A DNA stretch of 64,000 bases, from the NCBI GenBank assembly GCA_039819165.1, contig JBCBSM010000001.1, forward strand, positions 1,798,001 to 1,862,000, in the 5' to 3' direction. The translations under genes were made by a program, and so were the position numbers. Positions within the stretch are counted from its first letter, which is position 1. Each line of letters starts with the position of its first letter. The notes under the pieces are model-generated. The model made no database searches. It had not been told where the DNA came from and saw only the letters and a list, made by a program, of their open reading frames with translations. Below are positions 33,753-42,494 of this stretch, in pieces. Source of the DNA: Planctomycetota bacterium. Lineage in GTDB: Bacteria; Planctomycetota; Phycisphaerae; Phycisphaerales; UBA1924.

Positions 33753-35063
33753 ATGCACAACCACCGACGCACGAACACGATGACGCTCGCCGCCCGCGTG
33801 CTCTTCGCCGCCGGCCTGGCCGGCAGCGTGGCGCTCACCGGCTGCATGGGCAGCCGCGGCTCGGCCGAGAACCGCAACCTCGCCGAGGCCAGGCTCTCGG
33901 GGATGAAGAGCGGCACCGAGTGGGACATGGCACGGCAGGCCTTCCTGTCGGGCGATCCCGATAAGGCCCTCGACCACATCGATCGCTCGCTGGCGCTCAA
34001 CGACGGCGTCGTGCGGTCGCACGTGCTCCGCGGCCGCATCATGATGGAGCTGGGCAACTTCGAGGAGGCGATGGCGTCGCTGCAGCAGGCCGAGATCCTC
34101 GGCCCCGAGGACGTCGACGCCAAGTACTTCCTGGGCGTTGCCAACGAGCGCATTGGCGAGAAGGAGGAGGCGATGGGCCACTACCAGGCCGCCGCCGAGC
34201 TGGATAGCTCCAAGGCGATCTACGCCGTCGCGGCCGCCGAGATGCTGATCGACATCGGTCGCATCGACGACGCCGAGGCGTACCTCGTGGACCGCCTCGA
34301 GGTGTACCGCCACAGCGCGGGCGTGCGGCAGACGCTCGGACACATCGCGATGATGCGCAATGAGTCCGAGTCCGCCGCCGCGTGGTTCACCGAAGCCCGC
34401 TTCCTGGCGCCCGACGAGCCGGGCGTGCAGGAGGACCTGGCCCGCGCGGAGCTGGCCGCCGGCCGCTACGCCGAGGCCGAGTACAACCTGGCCGAGCTGC
34501 TGCAGCGCGAGGGCTTCGAGGATCGCCGCGACCTGCAGCACATGCGGGCGCGGTGCCTCGTCGAGGTCGATCGCCCGGTGGAGGCCCGCGAGCTCCTCAT
34601 CGAGCTGACCGACAGCGCGGGCGGCGAGAAGGACGTGGACGCGTGGATCCAGCTGGGCCACGTGTGCTACACCCTGCGGGACCTGTCGCGGGTCCGCCGG
34701 TCGGCCTCCCGCGTGATCGCGCTGGCGCCCACCCGCCCGGAGGGATACCTGCTGCGGGCGCTCCAGCAGCGGAGCACGGGCGACCTGGACGCGGCGCTGG
34801 CGAGCCTGGACCTGGCCATCGAGCGGGGCGAGGGCGATCCGTCGCCGCTGATCCTGCGGGGCCTGATCGCCCAGCAGGCCGACATGCCGGGGCTGGCCCG
34901 CACCAGCTTCCAGAGGGCCTTCGAGCTGGATCCGGATAACCAGAGCCTCGAGCGGATGATCGCGGCGCTGGACGGCCAGCAGGACGACGCGCTTGCGACC
35001 GAGCCCGAGCGGCCCAACGCCGAGCCGGCCGAGGCCTTCACCTCGGTGACCGACAACCCCTAG
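33753..35063 (+). CDS. TPR-repeat lipoprotein
   Basis: A 436-residue lipoprotein. The signal peptide ends in VALTGCMG, a good lipobox with the acylated Cys at about residue 34. The mature protein is made of about nine TPR-like helical pairs (for example KALDHIDRSLALNDGVVRSH and GNFEEAMASLQQAEILGP). Placed directly after the secretin, it may act like PilF/PilW or GspS pilotins that help secretin reach or assemble in the outer membrane. Its repeat number is larger than in PilF. ATG 33753 has AAGGGACG upstream; ATG 33780 is an alternative. Confidence 0.8.
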   Translation: MHNHRRTNTMTLAARVLFAAGLAGSVALTGCMGSRGSAENRNLAEARLSGMKSGTEWDMARQAFLSGDPDKALDHIDRSLALNDGVVRSHVLRGRIMMELGNFEEAMASLQQAEILGPEDVDAKYFLGVANERIGEKEEAMGHYQAAAELDSSKAIYAVAAAEMLIDIGRIDDAEAYLVDRLEVYRHSAGVRQTLGHIAMMRNESESAAAWFTEARFLAPDEPGVQEDLARAELAAGRYAEAEYNLAELLQREGFEDRRDLQHMRARCLVEVDRPVEARELLIELTDSAGGEKDVDAWIQLGHVCYTLRDLSRVRRSASRVIALAPTRPEGYLLRALQQRSTGDLDAALASLDLAIERGEGDPSPLILRGLIAQQADMPGLARTSFQRAFELDPDNQSLERMIAALDGQQDDALATEPERPNAEPAEAFTSVTDNP

Positions 35064-35069
35064 GACGCC

Positions 35070-36851
35070 CTACGGGATGAGCCGTGCGTCGGCGATCTCG
35101 CCACGCACGGCCGTCGTGCCGCGGAAGGTCTCGACCTTCGGCACCAGCACGGCATCGAGCCGCGACGCGGCGCGGAGTCGCTCGGCGTGGCGGCCCCAGT
35201 TCCAGCCGACGAGCCGGACGGCCGCGTCGTCCTGCCCCACCACGATCGAGAGATGCCCGCCACCGGCGCCCATGAGCGTCGGGGGCTGGGCCACGCGCAC
35301 GCCGCGGACGAGGACCCGCGGGGCCGGGTTGCCCATGCCGAAGGGCGCGAGCCGATCGAGCTGCGCGACCGCATCGACGGTGAGTTCGGGCAGCTGCGCC
35401 TCGGCATCGATCGAGAGCGTGGGCATGAGGTCGTCGACCTCGATGTCGCGGTTGGTGGCCGCCGTGAAGGCGTCCGCGAACGCGTCGAGGCGATCGCTGG
35501 CCAGCGCGAGCCCCGCGGCGGCATCGTGCCCGCCGAAGCTCAGGAGGTGCTCGCCGCACTCGCCCAGCGCGGCGTGCAGGTTGAACCCCGGGATGGACCG
35601 GCCCGAGCCGCGGCAGATATCGCCGTCGCGCTGCAGCAGGATGGTCGGGCGGCCGTAGCGCTCGACGAGCCGCGAGCAGGCGATGCCGATGACGCCGGGG
35701 TGCCAGTCCTCGTGGGCGAGCACGATGGCGCGGCGTTCGTCGCGATGCATGCCCGCGTCCTCGGCGAGCCGGGCCGCCTCCTCGACGATCCGCTTCTCGA
35801 TCGCCTGCCGCTGGCCATTCAGGCGATCCATCTCGGCCAGGATGGGCTCGATGCGGGCGGCGTCGTCGGTGGTGAGCAGTTCGACGGCGGCGGCGGCATC
35901 GGCGACGCGGCCCAGCGCGTTGATCCGCGGGCCGAGCCGGAAGCCCAGATCGCTGGCGCGGATGGGCTCGCCGGGCTTCGTGCAGCGTTCGGCCAGCGCG
36001 GCGAGGCCGCGGACGCGGGTGCCGCGGAGCATCGCCACCCCGTGCGCCACGATGGCGCGGTTCTCGCCGACGAGCTTCATGACGTCGGCCACGGTGCCCA
36101 GGGCGGCCAGCGGCAGCAGGTCGAGCAGCAGCCGGCGCATCTCGGGCATGGCGCGCGCGCCGCCTGCCATCGTTGCCAGACGCCATGCCAGCTTGAATGC
36201 GACGCCCGCGCCGCACAGGTGCTCAAAGGGATACTCCGAGTCCGGCCGCCGTGGATGCACGACGGCGTCGGCGGGCGGGAGCTCGTCGAGCCGCGCGGGC
36301 GGGTTGTGGTGGTCGGTGATGATGAGCGCGAGACCCAGCTCGCGTGCGCGGCGTGCGGGCTCCCGGGCCGTGATGCCGCAGTCGACGGTGACGACCGTCC
36401 GCGCTCCCTCCGAGGCCAGCTCCTCGAGCGCGTGCGCGTGCAGGCCATAGCCCTCGCGGGTGCGATGCGGCACGTAGTGCAGCAGCCGCGCTCCGGGATC
36501 GAGGCCCTTCAGGGCGTGGTGCAGGATGGCCGACGCCGTAGCGCCGTCGACGTCGTAGTCGCCATAGATCGCAATCGTGCGGCCCTCGGCAAGATCGGCC
36601 AGCAGCATCCCGGCGGCACGATCGAGGTCGGGGATGCCCGAGGGATCGTGCATCGCCGTCAGGCGTGGCTCGAGGTCGCCTTCGCGTAGCGCCGGGCGGG
36701 CGGCCAGCACGCGATCGAGCAATCCCGGGGGCCGATTTCCGAGGGAGTTCTCGGGGGGCAGCCGCCAGCGACGCGTCAGGCCCCGTAGGGGGGCGTGCCC
36801 GGAATCCGTAGGTGCGTGGGCTGTTGCGTCGTGCAACGGTGCGGCGGACAT
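35070..36851 (-). CDS. recJ: Single-stranded-DNA exonuclease RecJ
   Basis: A 593-residue DHH-family nuclease that degrades single-stranded DNA 5-prime to 3-prime in recombination and mismatch repair. Motifs are visible in order: IYGDYDVDGATASAI (motif I), VTVDCGI, ITDHHNPP (DHH motif III), GTVADVMKL, and in the DHHA1 part LSFGGHDAAAGLAL. The C-terminal OB-like region follows (FGMGNPAPRVLVRG). The length is normal. The start used is ATG 36851, before MSAAPLHDA. It is convergent with the TPR lipoprotein gene, with six bases between the stops. Confidence 0.94.
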   Translation of the reverse strand: MSAAPLHDATAHAPTDSGHAPLRGLTRRWRLPPENSLGNRPPGLLDRVLAARPALREGDLEPRLTAMHDPSGIPDLDRAAGMLLADLAEGRTIAIYGDYDVDGATASAILHHALKGLDPGARLLHYVPHRTREGYGLHAHALEELASEGARTVVTVDCGITAREPARRARELGLALIITDHHNPPARLDELPPADAVVHPRRPDSEYPFEHLCGAGVAFKLAWRLATMAGGARAMPEMRRLLLDLLPLAALGTVADVMKLVGENRAIVAHGVAMLRGTRVRGLAALAERCTKPGEPIRASDLGFRLGPRINALGRVADAAAAVELLTTDDAARIEPILAEMDRLNGQRQAIEKRIVEEAARLAEDAGMHRDERRAIVLAHEDWHPGVIGIACSRLVERYGRPTILLQRDGDICRGSGRSIPGFNLHAALGECGEHLLSFGGHDAAAGLALASDRLDAFADAFTAATNRDIEVDDLMPTLSIDAEAQLPELTVDAVAQLDRLAPFGMGNPAPRVLVRGVRVAQPPTLMGAGGGHLSIVVGQDDAAVRLVGWNWGRHAERLRAASRLDAVLVPKVETFRGTTAVRGEIADARLIP

Positions 36852-37005
36852 CGGCGGTAGACTAGCCGGGAGAAACCCGCCGATACCGATGGTGTCCGGC
36901 GGCGCCCGCCGCGGACGGGCCGGACCGATTCGTGCCGCACCCGCACGTACCCCGCCGAATCCTGCGGGGCCGGTTCGTGCCGGGAACGGGCTGCTTGGGG
37001 GTTGG

Positions 37006-37617
37006 ATGGTCAAGCTCAACAAGATCTACACCCGCTCGGGCGACGGCGGCACGACCGGCCTGGGCGACGGCAGCCGCGTGGCCAAGGCCGACGTCCGCGT
37101 CGAGGCCTACGGCACGACCGACGAGGCCAACGCCGCCGTCGGGCTGGCGATCCTGGCCTGCCGGGGCGCCGGCGGTCCCGCCGGTGAGCTGGCGTCGCTG
37201 CTGGAGTCGATCCAGCACGACCTCTTCGACTGCGGGGCCGACCTGTGCGTGCCCATCGACGACGCCGAGCGGGCGGGCGACCTCGAGCACCCCAGGCTCC
37301 GCGTGCTGGCGAGCCAGACCGAGCGGCTGGAGGGCGCCATCGATCGGCTGAACGCCGACCTCGAACCGCTGCGGAGCTTCGTGCTGCCCGGCGGCACGCC
37401 GGCGGCGGCGGCGCTGCACCTGGCGCGGACCATCGTGCGGCGGGCCGAGCGGGGGGCGACCATCGCGGTCGAGCGGCACGCCGACTCGACCAACGCCGAG
37501 GTCGTGCGGTACCTCAACCGCCTGAGCGATCTGCTGTTCGTCATGGCGCGGGTGGCCAACCCGGCGGGCGACGTGCTGTGGCAGCCCGGGGCGACGCGGG
37601 GCGAGGGAGCCGGATAG
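37006..37617 (+). CDS. PduO-type cob(I)alamin adenosyltransferase
   Basis: A 203-residue ATP:cobalamin adenosyltransferase that makes adenosylcobalamin, as a trimer in the cytoplasm. KIYTRSGDGGTTGLGDGSRV binds ATP, VEAYGTTDEANAAVG is the second family block, and the C-terminal ERHADSTNAEVVRYLNRLSD holds the Arg/Asn/Asp residues of the active site. The ATG at 37006 begins right before this conserved N-terminus; ribosome site GGGGG is weak. It is divergent from recJ, with about 150 bases between the starts. No B12 riboswitch or B12-dependent enzyme is adjacent. The SpoIIE-type gene follows after six bases. Confidence 0.92.
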   Translation: MVKLNKIYTRSGDGGTTGLGDGSRVAKADVRVEAYGTTDEANAAVGLAILACRGAGGPAGELASLLESIQHDLFDCGADLCVPIDDAERAGDLEHPRLRVLASQTERLEGAIDRLNADLEPLRSFVLPGGTPAAAALHLARTIVRRAERGATIAVERHADSTNAEVVRYLNRLSDLLFVMARVANPAGDVLWQPGATRGEGAG

Positions 37618-37623
37618 ACCGCC

Positions 37624-39042
37624 ATGGCCCAGCCCACGTTCACCAGCGAGTTCACCCACGAGTTCGAGGCCGAGACCGGACGGCTGCTGCGCAAGCGGTT
37701 CCTGTGGTTCCTCGGCACGATGCTCGCGCTGTGGGTGATCGAGCACTCGGTGGCGCTGATCGGCTGGAAGGCGATCGCGTCGCTGGGAACCTGGATGGTG
37801 GCGCTCACGGCGTTGCTGGCCGTCGCCGACTTGGCGGTGTACGGCTGGCTGCTGCAGCGGGTGCGGGGGAGCCGTCCCGAGAAGCCCTCGCTGCTGCGGC
37901 TGACGCGGATCCTGCTGATCTACTTCGGGTGCAAGAGCCTGTTCGAGCAGGTGTTCATCCCCATCGACATCGCCTTCCCGGTGGCGATGATCAGCTTCGG
38001 CTTCGCGTTCCTGATGGCCGCGGTCTTCCTGCCGTGGTCGCCGCGGGAGGTGTTCCGCACCGTCGCGATCGTGACCGGGCTGCACCTGGTGGTGTTCCTG
38101 TGGCAGAACCTGCCGCCCAACTGGAGCTGGCTGTGGATCGCCACCTTCCCGGTGTTCCTCGGCCCGGGCTTCGCGGTGACGGCCGTCAAGCACAGCAGCC
38201 GCATGAAGGCCTTCAAAATGCGGTTCCTGGCGCACCGCTACGGCGAGGTCCGCCGCGAGATGACCGACGCCCGGCGCATCCACGAGGACCTGTTCCCCGA
38301 GCCGCGGGACGTCGGCGACCTGTGCTTCCGCTACCTGTACCAGCCCATGCGGCAGATTGGCGGCGACTTCCTGTTCTTCCATGAGTCGCCGGGCATCGAG
38401 GGGCGGATACCCACCAGCTGCGTGCTGCTGGATGTCACGGGCCACGGCCTCGCGGCGGCGCTGACGGTCAACCGGCTGCACGGCGAGCTGGAACGGATCT
38501 TCGCCGAGGAGCCCAACGCCGAACCGGGCCGCGTGCTCACGCAATTGAACCGCTACGTGCATCTGACTCTCGCGCAGCACTCGATCTACGCGTCGGCGGT
38601 GTGCATGCGGGTCGATCCGGTGACCAGCGAGCTGACCTACGCCAGCGCGGGCCATCCGCCGGCGTTCCTCCGCGGCGTCGACGGCACGGTCGAGGAGCTC
38701 CACAGCACCACCCTGGTGCTGGGCGCGTGCGCACCGGCCGACTTCCTGGCCGAGGCCGAGAGCCGGCCCTTCGGCCCCGGCGACCTGCTGATCGCCTACA
38801 CCGATGGCGCGATGGAGGCCCGCAACGAGGAGGGCCGCATCATCGGCCGCCAGTGGCTGATGTCCATGGTCGCCGGCGCCGATTGCGGGCCGGGCGAATG
38901 GCCCAAGCGGGTCGTCGGCGAGCTCGACGCCCGGCGGCACGGCCCGCCCGAGGACGACACCCTGGTCATCGAGATCCACCGGCTGCTCGAGCGCGACGCG
39001 GGATCCCCCGAGGATGCCGAGGCGTCGCACGCCACCCGCTAG
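37624..39042 (+). CDS. Membrane-bound SpoIIE/RsbU-type Ser/Thr phosphatase
   Basis: A 472-residue protein. Residues 1-190 hold about five to six membrane segments of no known sensor family. Residues about 240-455 form a PP2C-like SpoIIE domain, with QIGGDFLFF, LLDVTGHGLAAALTVNRL, YASAGHPPAFL and YTDGAMEARNEEGR as its metal-binding and family blocks. Such phosphatases act on anti-anti-sigma (STAS) proteins in partner-switching control of sigma factors. No kinase or STAS gene is adjacent. The stop codon TAG (39040-39042) lies inside the first base positions of repeat copy 1. Confidence 0.88.
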   Translation: MAQPTFTSEFTHEFEAETGRLLRKRFLWFLGTMLALWVIEHSVALIGWKAIASLGTWMVALTALLAVADLAVYGWLLQRVRGSRPEKPSLLRLTRILLIYFGCKSLFEQVFIPIDIAFPVAMISFGFAFLMAAVFLPWSPREVFRTVAIVTGLHLVVFLWQNLPPNWSWLWIATFPVFLGPGFAVTAVKHSSRMKAFKMRFLAHRYGEVRREMTDARRIHEDLFPEPRDVGDLCFRYLYQPMRQIGGDFLFFHESPGIEGRIPTSCVLLDVTGHGLAAALTVNRLHGELERIFAEEPNAEPGRVLTQLNRYVHLTLAQHSIYASAVCMRVDPVTSELTYASAGHPPAFLRGVDGTVEELHSTTLVLGACAPADFLAEAESRPFGPGDLLIAYTDGAMEARNEEGRIIGRQWLMSMVAGADCGPGEWPKRVVGELDARRHGPPEDDTLVIEIHRLLERDAGSPEDAEASHATR

Positions 39043-39166
39043 AGCATCTTCGAGCGCTCCGTCGCGGCCGTCCGGCCGCGACGCTCGCTCTGGTACGGCC
39101 TCGCCGAAGTGAATCCGGCGGGCCTGAACGAACGCACACGCGATACCTGGATCAAGTCTGCGCTAG
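39039..39166 (+). repeat. 127-bp interspersed repeat, copy 1
   Basis: Starts CTAGAGCATCTTCGAGCGCT and ends CTGCGCTAG. Inside are two hairpins shared with the other copies: CGCGGCC-GTCC-GGCCGCG and one around GTGAATCCGGCGGGCC. CTAG stands at both ends. It begins in the stop codon of the SpoIIE-type gene and ends 71 bases before the next start. It carries no open frame of its own that looks real. Copies 2 and 3 are at 43574 and 48737 in the same orientation. Confidence 0.85.
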
Positions 39167-39237
39167 CGTGGCCTTCCCGCCATCCAGCTCCTCGGCGAGC
39201 ATGGGGCTGGCGCGGGCACACGACTGGAGGACGGCAC

Positions 39238-39915
39238 ATGCGCATCGGCACGCTTGGTACGGGAAACATGGCCCGCGCCGTCGGCGGCTCGCTGGCGGAT
39301 GCCGGCCACGAGGTGATGCTCGGATCCCGCGACGCCGAGAAGGCACGCGCGATCGCCGACGAGCTGGGCCGGGGCGTGCGAGGCGGCACCAACGACGAGG
39401 CGGCCGAGTTCGCCGAGATCATCCTGCACACCGTGCGAGAGGTGCCCAGCTCGTTCCTGCGGAGCACCGAGCCGCTGGCGGGCACGATCATCATCGACCT
39501 GAACAACCGCGACTTCCCGCGGGACATCGCCGGCGGGCCGCTGTTCCCCTCCCTGCACGCGCAGAACCAGGCCGACGTGCCGAAGGCGCAGGTCGTCAAG
39601 TGCTTCAACACGATGGCGATGCAGATCTTCGCCCACGACGCCGAGACGCTCCGCGGCTTCGGCGTGGCGGCCTACGTCGCCGGCGGCAACGCCGACGCCC
39701 GCCGCGTCGTGGCGGATCTGGCGACGCAGATCGGCTTCGAGGCCATCGACATGGGCGGCGCCGACACGGGCCATCCGCAGGCCGCCGACGTGACCGAGAT
39801 GCACGGGGATTTCATCCGCACGCTGATCTTCGGCCGCCAGGACCCCATGATGACGTCTCAGGCGCGGTCGATCCCCACGCCGGCGTCGATGCCCTACGGC
39901 GAGCCGCGGTATTGA
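39238..39915 (+). CDS. NADPH-dependent F420 reductase-like oxidoreductase
   Basis: A 225-residue Rossmann-fold protein related to F420H2:NADP oxidoreductases and to the STEAP-like reductases. The nucleotide site is at the N-terminus (IGTLGTGNMARAVGGSLADA) followed by VMLGSRD, whose Ser-Arg favours NADPH over NADH. DLNNRDFPRD and VKCFNTMAMQIF match the family's middle. Bacteria without F420 also carry such genes, so the electron partner is open. TGGAGGAC at 39225-39232 precedes the ATG. It stands alone between repeat copy 1 and the MazG-like gene, with which it converges. Confidence 0.78.
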   Translation: MRIGTLGTGNMARAVGGSLADAGHEVMLGSRDAEKARAIADELGRGVRGGTNDEAAEFAEIILHTVREVPSSFLRSTEPLAGTIIIDLNNRDFPRDIAGGPLFPSLHAQNQADVPKAQVVKCFNTMAMQIFAHDAETLRGFGVAAYVAGGNADARRVVADLATQIGFEAIDMGGADTGHPQAADVTEMHGDFIRTLIFGRQDPMMTSQARSIPTPASMPYGEPRY

Positions 39916-39928
39916 GCACGCCTCCGAC

Positions 39929-40252
39929 CTAGTGCTTCACGCCCTCGACGCGGCCGGGATCGGTGTACTTGGCCGTCGCGTCGGCTAGGTCGACGCCGGC
40001 GATGTTGGCCAGGGTGCTCAGCCAGGCCAGCACGTCGGCGAACTCCTCGGCCAGGTTGGCCCGCTGGGCGTCGGTCGGATTCTGGCCGGGCTGGCACTCC
40101 TGGAGGGCCGTCGCCAGCTCGCCCACCTCCTCGATGAGCCACATGAAGGTGCCCGGCACGCCGCGGGCGTTGTCGGTCTCGAAGTAGCGGTCGCGGATGA
40201 GGCGCTGGAAGCCTCGGAGGGTCACGTCGCCGGGGGGTGGCTGGTCGGTCAT
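39929..40252 (-). CDS. MazG-like nucleotide pyrophosphohydrolase
   Basis: A 107-residue all-alpha NTP pyrophosphohydrolase. The metal-binding pattern is clear: WLIEEVGELATAL followed by LAEEFADVLAWLSTLAN, giving ExxE12-28ExxD. Such single-domain enzymes clear non-canonical or excess nucleoside triphosphates to monophosphates. ATG 40252 is used; the frame could also start at GTG 40261. It is divergent from rpsL, with about 105 bases between the starts, which must hold the promoters for both. Confidence 0.85.
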   Translation of the reverse strand: MTDQPPPGDVTLRGFQRLIRDRYFETDNARGVPGTFMWLIEEVGELATALQECQPGQNPTDAQRANLAEEFADVLAWLSTLANIAGVDLADATAKYTDPGRVEGVKH

Positions 40253-40356
40253 GGGTGCCACCCTAGACGCGAAGGCGGGGTGGGAGCTACAGTTGCGGCC
40301 CGCCGGAGCGTTCGGCCGGGCCCAGACACCTCCGGAATCAGGACACGCACGCCAGC

Positions 40357-40728
40357 ATGCCGACCATCAACCAGCTCTGCCGCAAGCCCCGCCGCACGCC
40401 GCAGGTCAAGTCGAAGGTGCGCGACATCGAGGGCTGCCCGCAGCGTCGCGGCGTGTGCCTGAGCGTCAAGACGATGACGCCCAAGAAGCCCAACTCGGCC
40501 CTCCGCAAGGTGGCCCGCGTGCGGCTGAGCAACGGCCGCGAGGTGACCGCGTACATCGGTGGCGAGGGCCACAACCTGCAGGAGCACTCGATCGTGCTCG
40601 TGCGGGGCGGCCGCGTGCCCGATCTGCCCGGCGTGCGCTACCACGTCGTCCGCGGCTCGCTGGACAGCCTGGGCGTCGACGGCCGCAAGCAGGGCCGCTC
40701 GAAGTACGGCACCAAGAAGGGCAAGTAG
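40357..40728 (+). CDS. rpsL: 30S ribosomal protein S12
   Basis: A 123-residue S12, the decoding-centre protein. The sequence is textbook: [15 protein letters not shown] at the start, the [18 protein letters not shown] block with Lys residues at the streptomycin-sensitive site, then [20 protein letters not shown] and the basic tail. Lys at both classical resistance positions indicates a streptomycin-sensitive type. It is followed by rpsG after 140 bases with a hairpin between them. fusA and tuf do not follow rpsG, so the str operon is split here. Confidence 0.98.
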   Translation: MPTINQLCRKPRRTPQVKSKVRDIEGCPQRRGVCLSVKTMTPKKPNSALRKVARVRLSNGREVTAYIGGEGHNLQEHSIVLVRGGRVPDLPGVRYHVVRGSLDSLGVDGRKQGRSKYGTKKGK

Positions 40729-40784
40729 CAACGAAGACCGGGCTCTGGGCTACGAGCATCGGCGTCCGGATATTGGCAAGTAAT

Positions 40785-40810
40785 CCCGCCCATCGGCCAG
40801 ATCGGGCGGG
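40785..40810 (+). promoter_or_regulatory. Hairpin between rpsL and rpsG
   Basis: CCCGCCC (40785-40791) pairs with GGGCGGG (40804-40810), and ATC/GAT can extend the stem with a bulged C. No T-run follows. It lies 58 bases before the rpsG start. In other bacteria S7 represses its operon by binding the rpsL-rpsG spacer, so this is a candidate site; it could also be a pause or RNA-processing site. Confidence 0.4.
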
Positions 40811-40868
40811 GTGAACACACGGCCGGCGACCGCAGCGTTGCCGGCGGATGAGCCGAAAGGAAGAGATC

Positions 40869-41360
40869 ATGGCCGGCCGGATTACCGCGTCCGAGAGTCA
40901 GCTTCGCCCCGACCCCAAGTACGACAACCTCGTGCTGGCGAAGTTCATCAACTGCATCATGCAGGACGGCAAGAAGACGCGAGCCACCCGCGTGATGTAC
41001 GACGCGATGGATCGCATCCGCGGCAAGCTCGACAAGGAAACCGACCCCGAGAAGCCCGAGAACGAGCTCGACCTGTTCATCGCGGCCATCGAGAACGTCA
41101 AGCCCTTCGTCGAGGTCCGCTCCAAGCGCATCGGCGGCGCCAACTACCAGGTGCCCCAGCCCGTGCGGGGGCGGCGGCAGCAGTCGCTCGCGTTTCGGTG
41201 GATCATCGCCGCCGCCCGCAAGGAGCGGGGCCGCCCGATGGCCCAGCGGCTGGCCGACGAGCTCTACAGCGCCGCCAAGGGCGAGGGCGAGGCGATGCGG
41301 AAGCGCGACGAGACGCACCGCATGGCCGACGCGAACAAGGCCTTCGCGCACTTCGCCTAA
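40869..41360 (+). CDS. rpsG: 30S ribosomal protein S7
   Basis: A 163-residue S7, which nucleates assembly of the 30S head by binding 16S rRNA. Family blocks: DPKYDNLVLAKFINCIMQDG, then EVRSKRIGGANYQVPQPV, RRQQSLAFRWIIAAAR and a C-terminal AFAHFA. It is slightly longer than the usual 156 residues through an insert near residue 60. The ATG at 40869 has AAAGGAAGAG upstream. It is co-transcribed with rpsL; the MoeB/ThiF gene starts 61 bases later. Confidence 0.98.
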   Translation: MAGRITASESQLRPDPKYDNLVLAKFINCIMQDGKKTRATRVMYDAMDRIRGKLDKETDPEKPENELDLFIAAIENVKPFVEVRSKRIGGANYQVPQPVRGRRQQSLAFRWIIAAARKERGRPMAQRLADELYSAAKGEGEAMRKRDETHRMADANKAFAHFA

Positions 41361-41420
41361 GTCCGTCCTATCAGGGTGCATGAGCACGCGGCTCGGACGG
41401 ATGTGCGAATACACTTCGCC

Positions 41421-42479
41421 GTGGCTGATTCCCGCTACCACCGGCAGATCCTGATCCCCGAGATCGGCGTCGAGGGCCAGCGAAAGCTGGCCGAGGGCCG
41501 CGTGCTGCTCGTGGGCTGCGGCGCACTGGGCTGCGCGATCGCCGACCAGCTCGCGCGGGCGGGCGTCGGCTCCATCCGCATCGCCGACCGCGACACCGTC
41601 GAGCCCACCAATCTGCAACGCCAGACGCTCTACGCCGAAGCGGACGTTGGCCGCGCGAAGGTCGAGGCCGCCGCCGATCGCCTGCGGGCGATCAACTCGA
41701 CGATCGAGATCGAACCGGTGGCCGCGGACGTCACGGCCGAGAACGCCGAGGAGCTTGCCGTGGGCGTCGATGCCATCCTCGACGGCACGGACAACTTCGA
41801 GACCCGCTTCCTGCTCAACGACCTTGCGGTGAAGCGCGGCGTGCCGTACGCCTACGGCGGGGTGATCGCCGCCCGCGGCATGGCGGCGACCTTCGTGCCG
41901 CGTCCGCACGCGCACGCCACGCCGTGCCTGCGGTGCATCATCCCCACGCCGCCTCCCGCGGCCAGCGTGCCGACGTGCGACACCGCGGGCGTGCTCGGGC
42001 CGGCGGTGGCGATCGTCGCCGCGCAGCAGGCCGCCGACGCCATCAAGATGCTGCTCGGCCGCTTCGACCTGCTGGGCGGCACGATGCTCGACTTCGACCT
42101 GATGGCGAACAGCCGCCGGCGGTACGTGCTCGCGGACCTGGCGCCGGAGGATGGCTGCCGCGCATGCGGCGAGCGCCGCTTCGACTTCCTGGAACGCGAG
42201 AGCGGCGGCGACGCCCGCGCGCTCTGCGGCCGCAACGCGGTGCAGGTGACGCCGGGCCGCGTCGAGGACGGCGCACGAGCCATCCCGCTCGACGCACTCG
42301 CCGACCGCCTCGGCCTGCACGGCTCGTGCCAGCGCATCGGCCCGCTGCTGAAGGCGAACGTCGAGAGCGACGGCCGCCGCTGGCAGCTGACGATCTTCCC
42401 CGATGGCCGCACGATCGTGGCGGGCACCGAGGATCCGGCCGAGGCGCGATCGGTGTACGCGAGGCTCATCGGCGCATAG
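41421..42479 (+). CDS. E1-like adenylyltransferase, MoeB/ThiF/HesA family
   Basis: A 352-residue enzyme that adenylates the C-terminal Gly of a ubiquitin-like sulfur carrier (MoaD or ThiS). In order: VLLVGCGALGCAIADQLARA (ATP-binding GxGxxG), IRIADRDTVEPTNLQRQ, DGTDNFETRFLLND, a zinc site from CLRC and CRAC, and the catalytic Cys block TCDTAGVLGP. A C-terminal extension (about residues 265-352) replaces the rhodanese domain of some relatives. The start GTG at 41421 places MADSRYHRQILIPEIG at the N-terminus. Whether it serves molybdopterin or thiamine synthesis cannot be settled here. Confidence 0.88.
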   Translation: MADSRYHRQILIPEIGVEGQRKLAEGRVLLVGCGALGCAIADQLARAGVGSIRIADRDTVEPTNLQRQTLYAEADVGRAKVEAAADRLRAINSTIEIEPVAADVTAENAEELAVGVDAILDGTDNFETRFLLNDLAVKRGVPYAYGGVIAARGMAATFVPRPHAHATPCLRCIIPTPPPAASVPTCDTAGVLGPAVAIVAAQQAADAIKMLLGRFDLLGGTMLDFDLMANSRRRYVLADLAPEDGCRACGERRFDFLERESGGDARALCGRNAVQVTPGRVEDGARAIPLDALADRLGLHGSCQRIGPLLKANVESDGRRWQLTIFPDGRTIVAGTEDPAEARSVYARLIGA

Positions 42480-42494
42480 CCCGTAGACTGCGGC

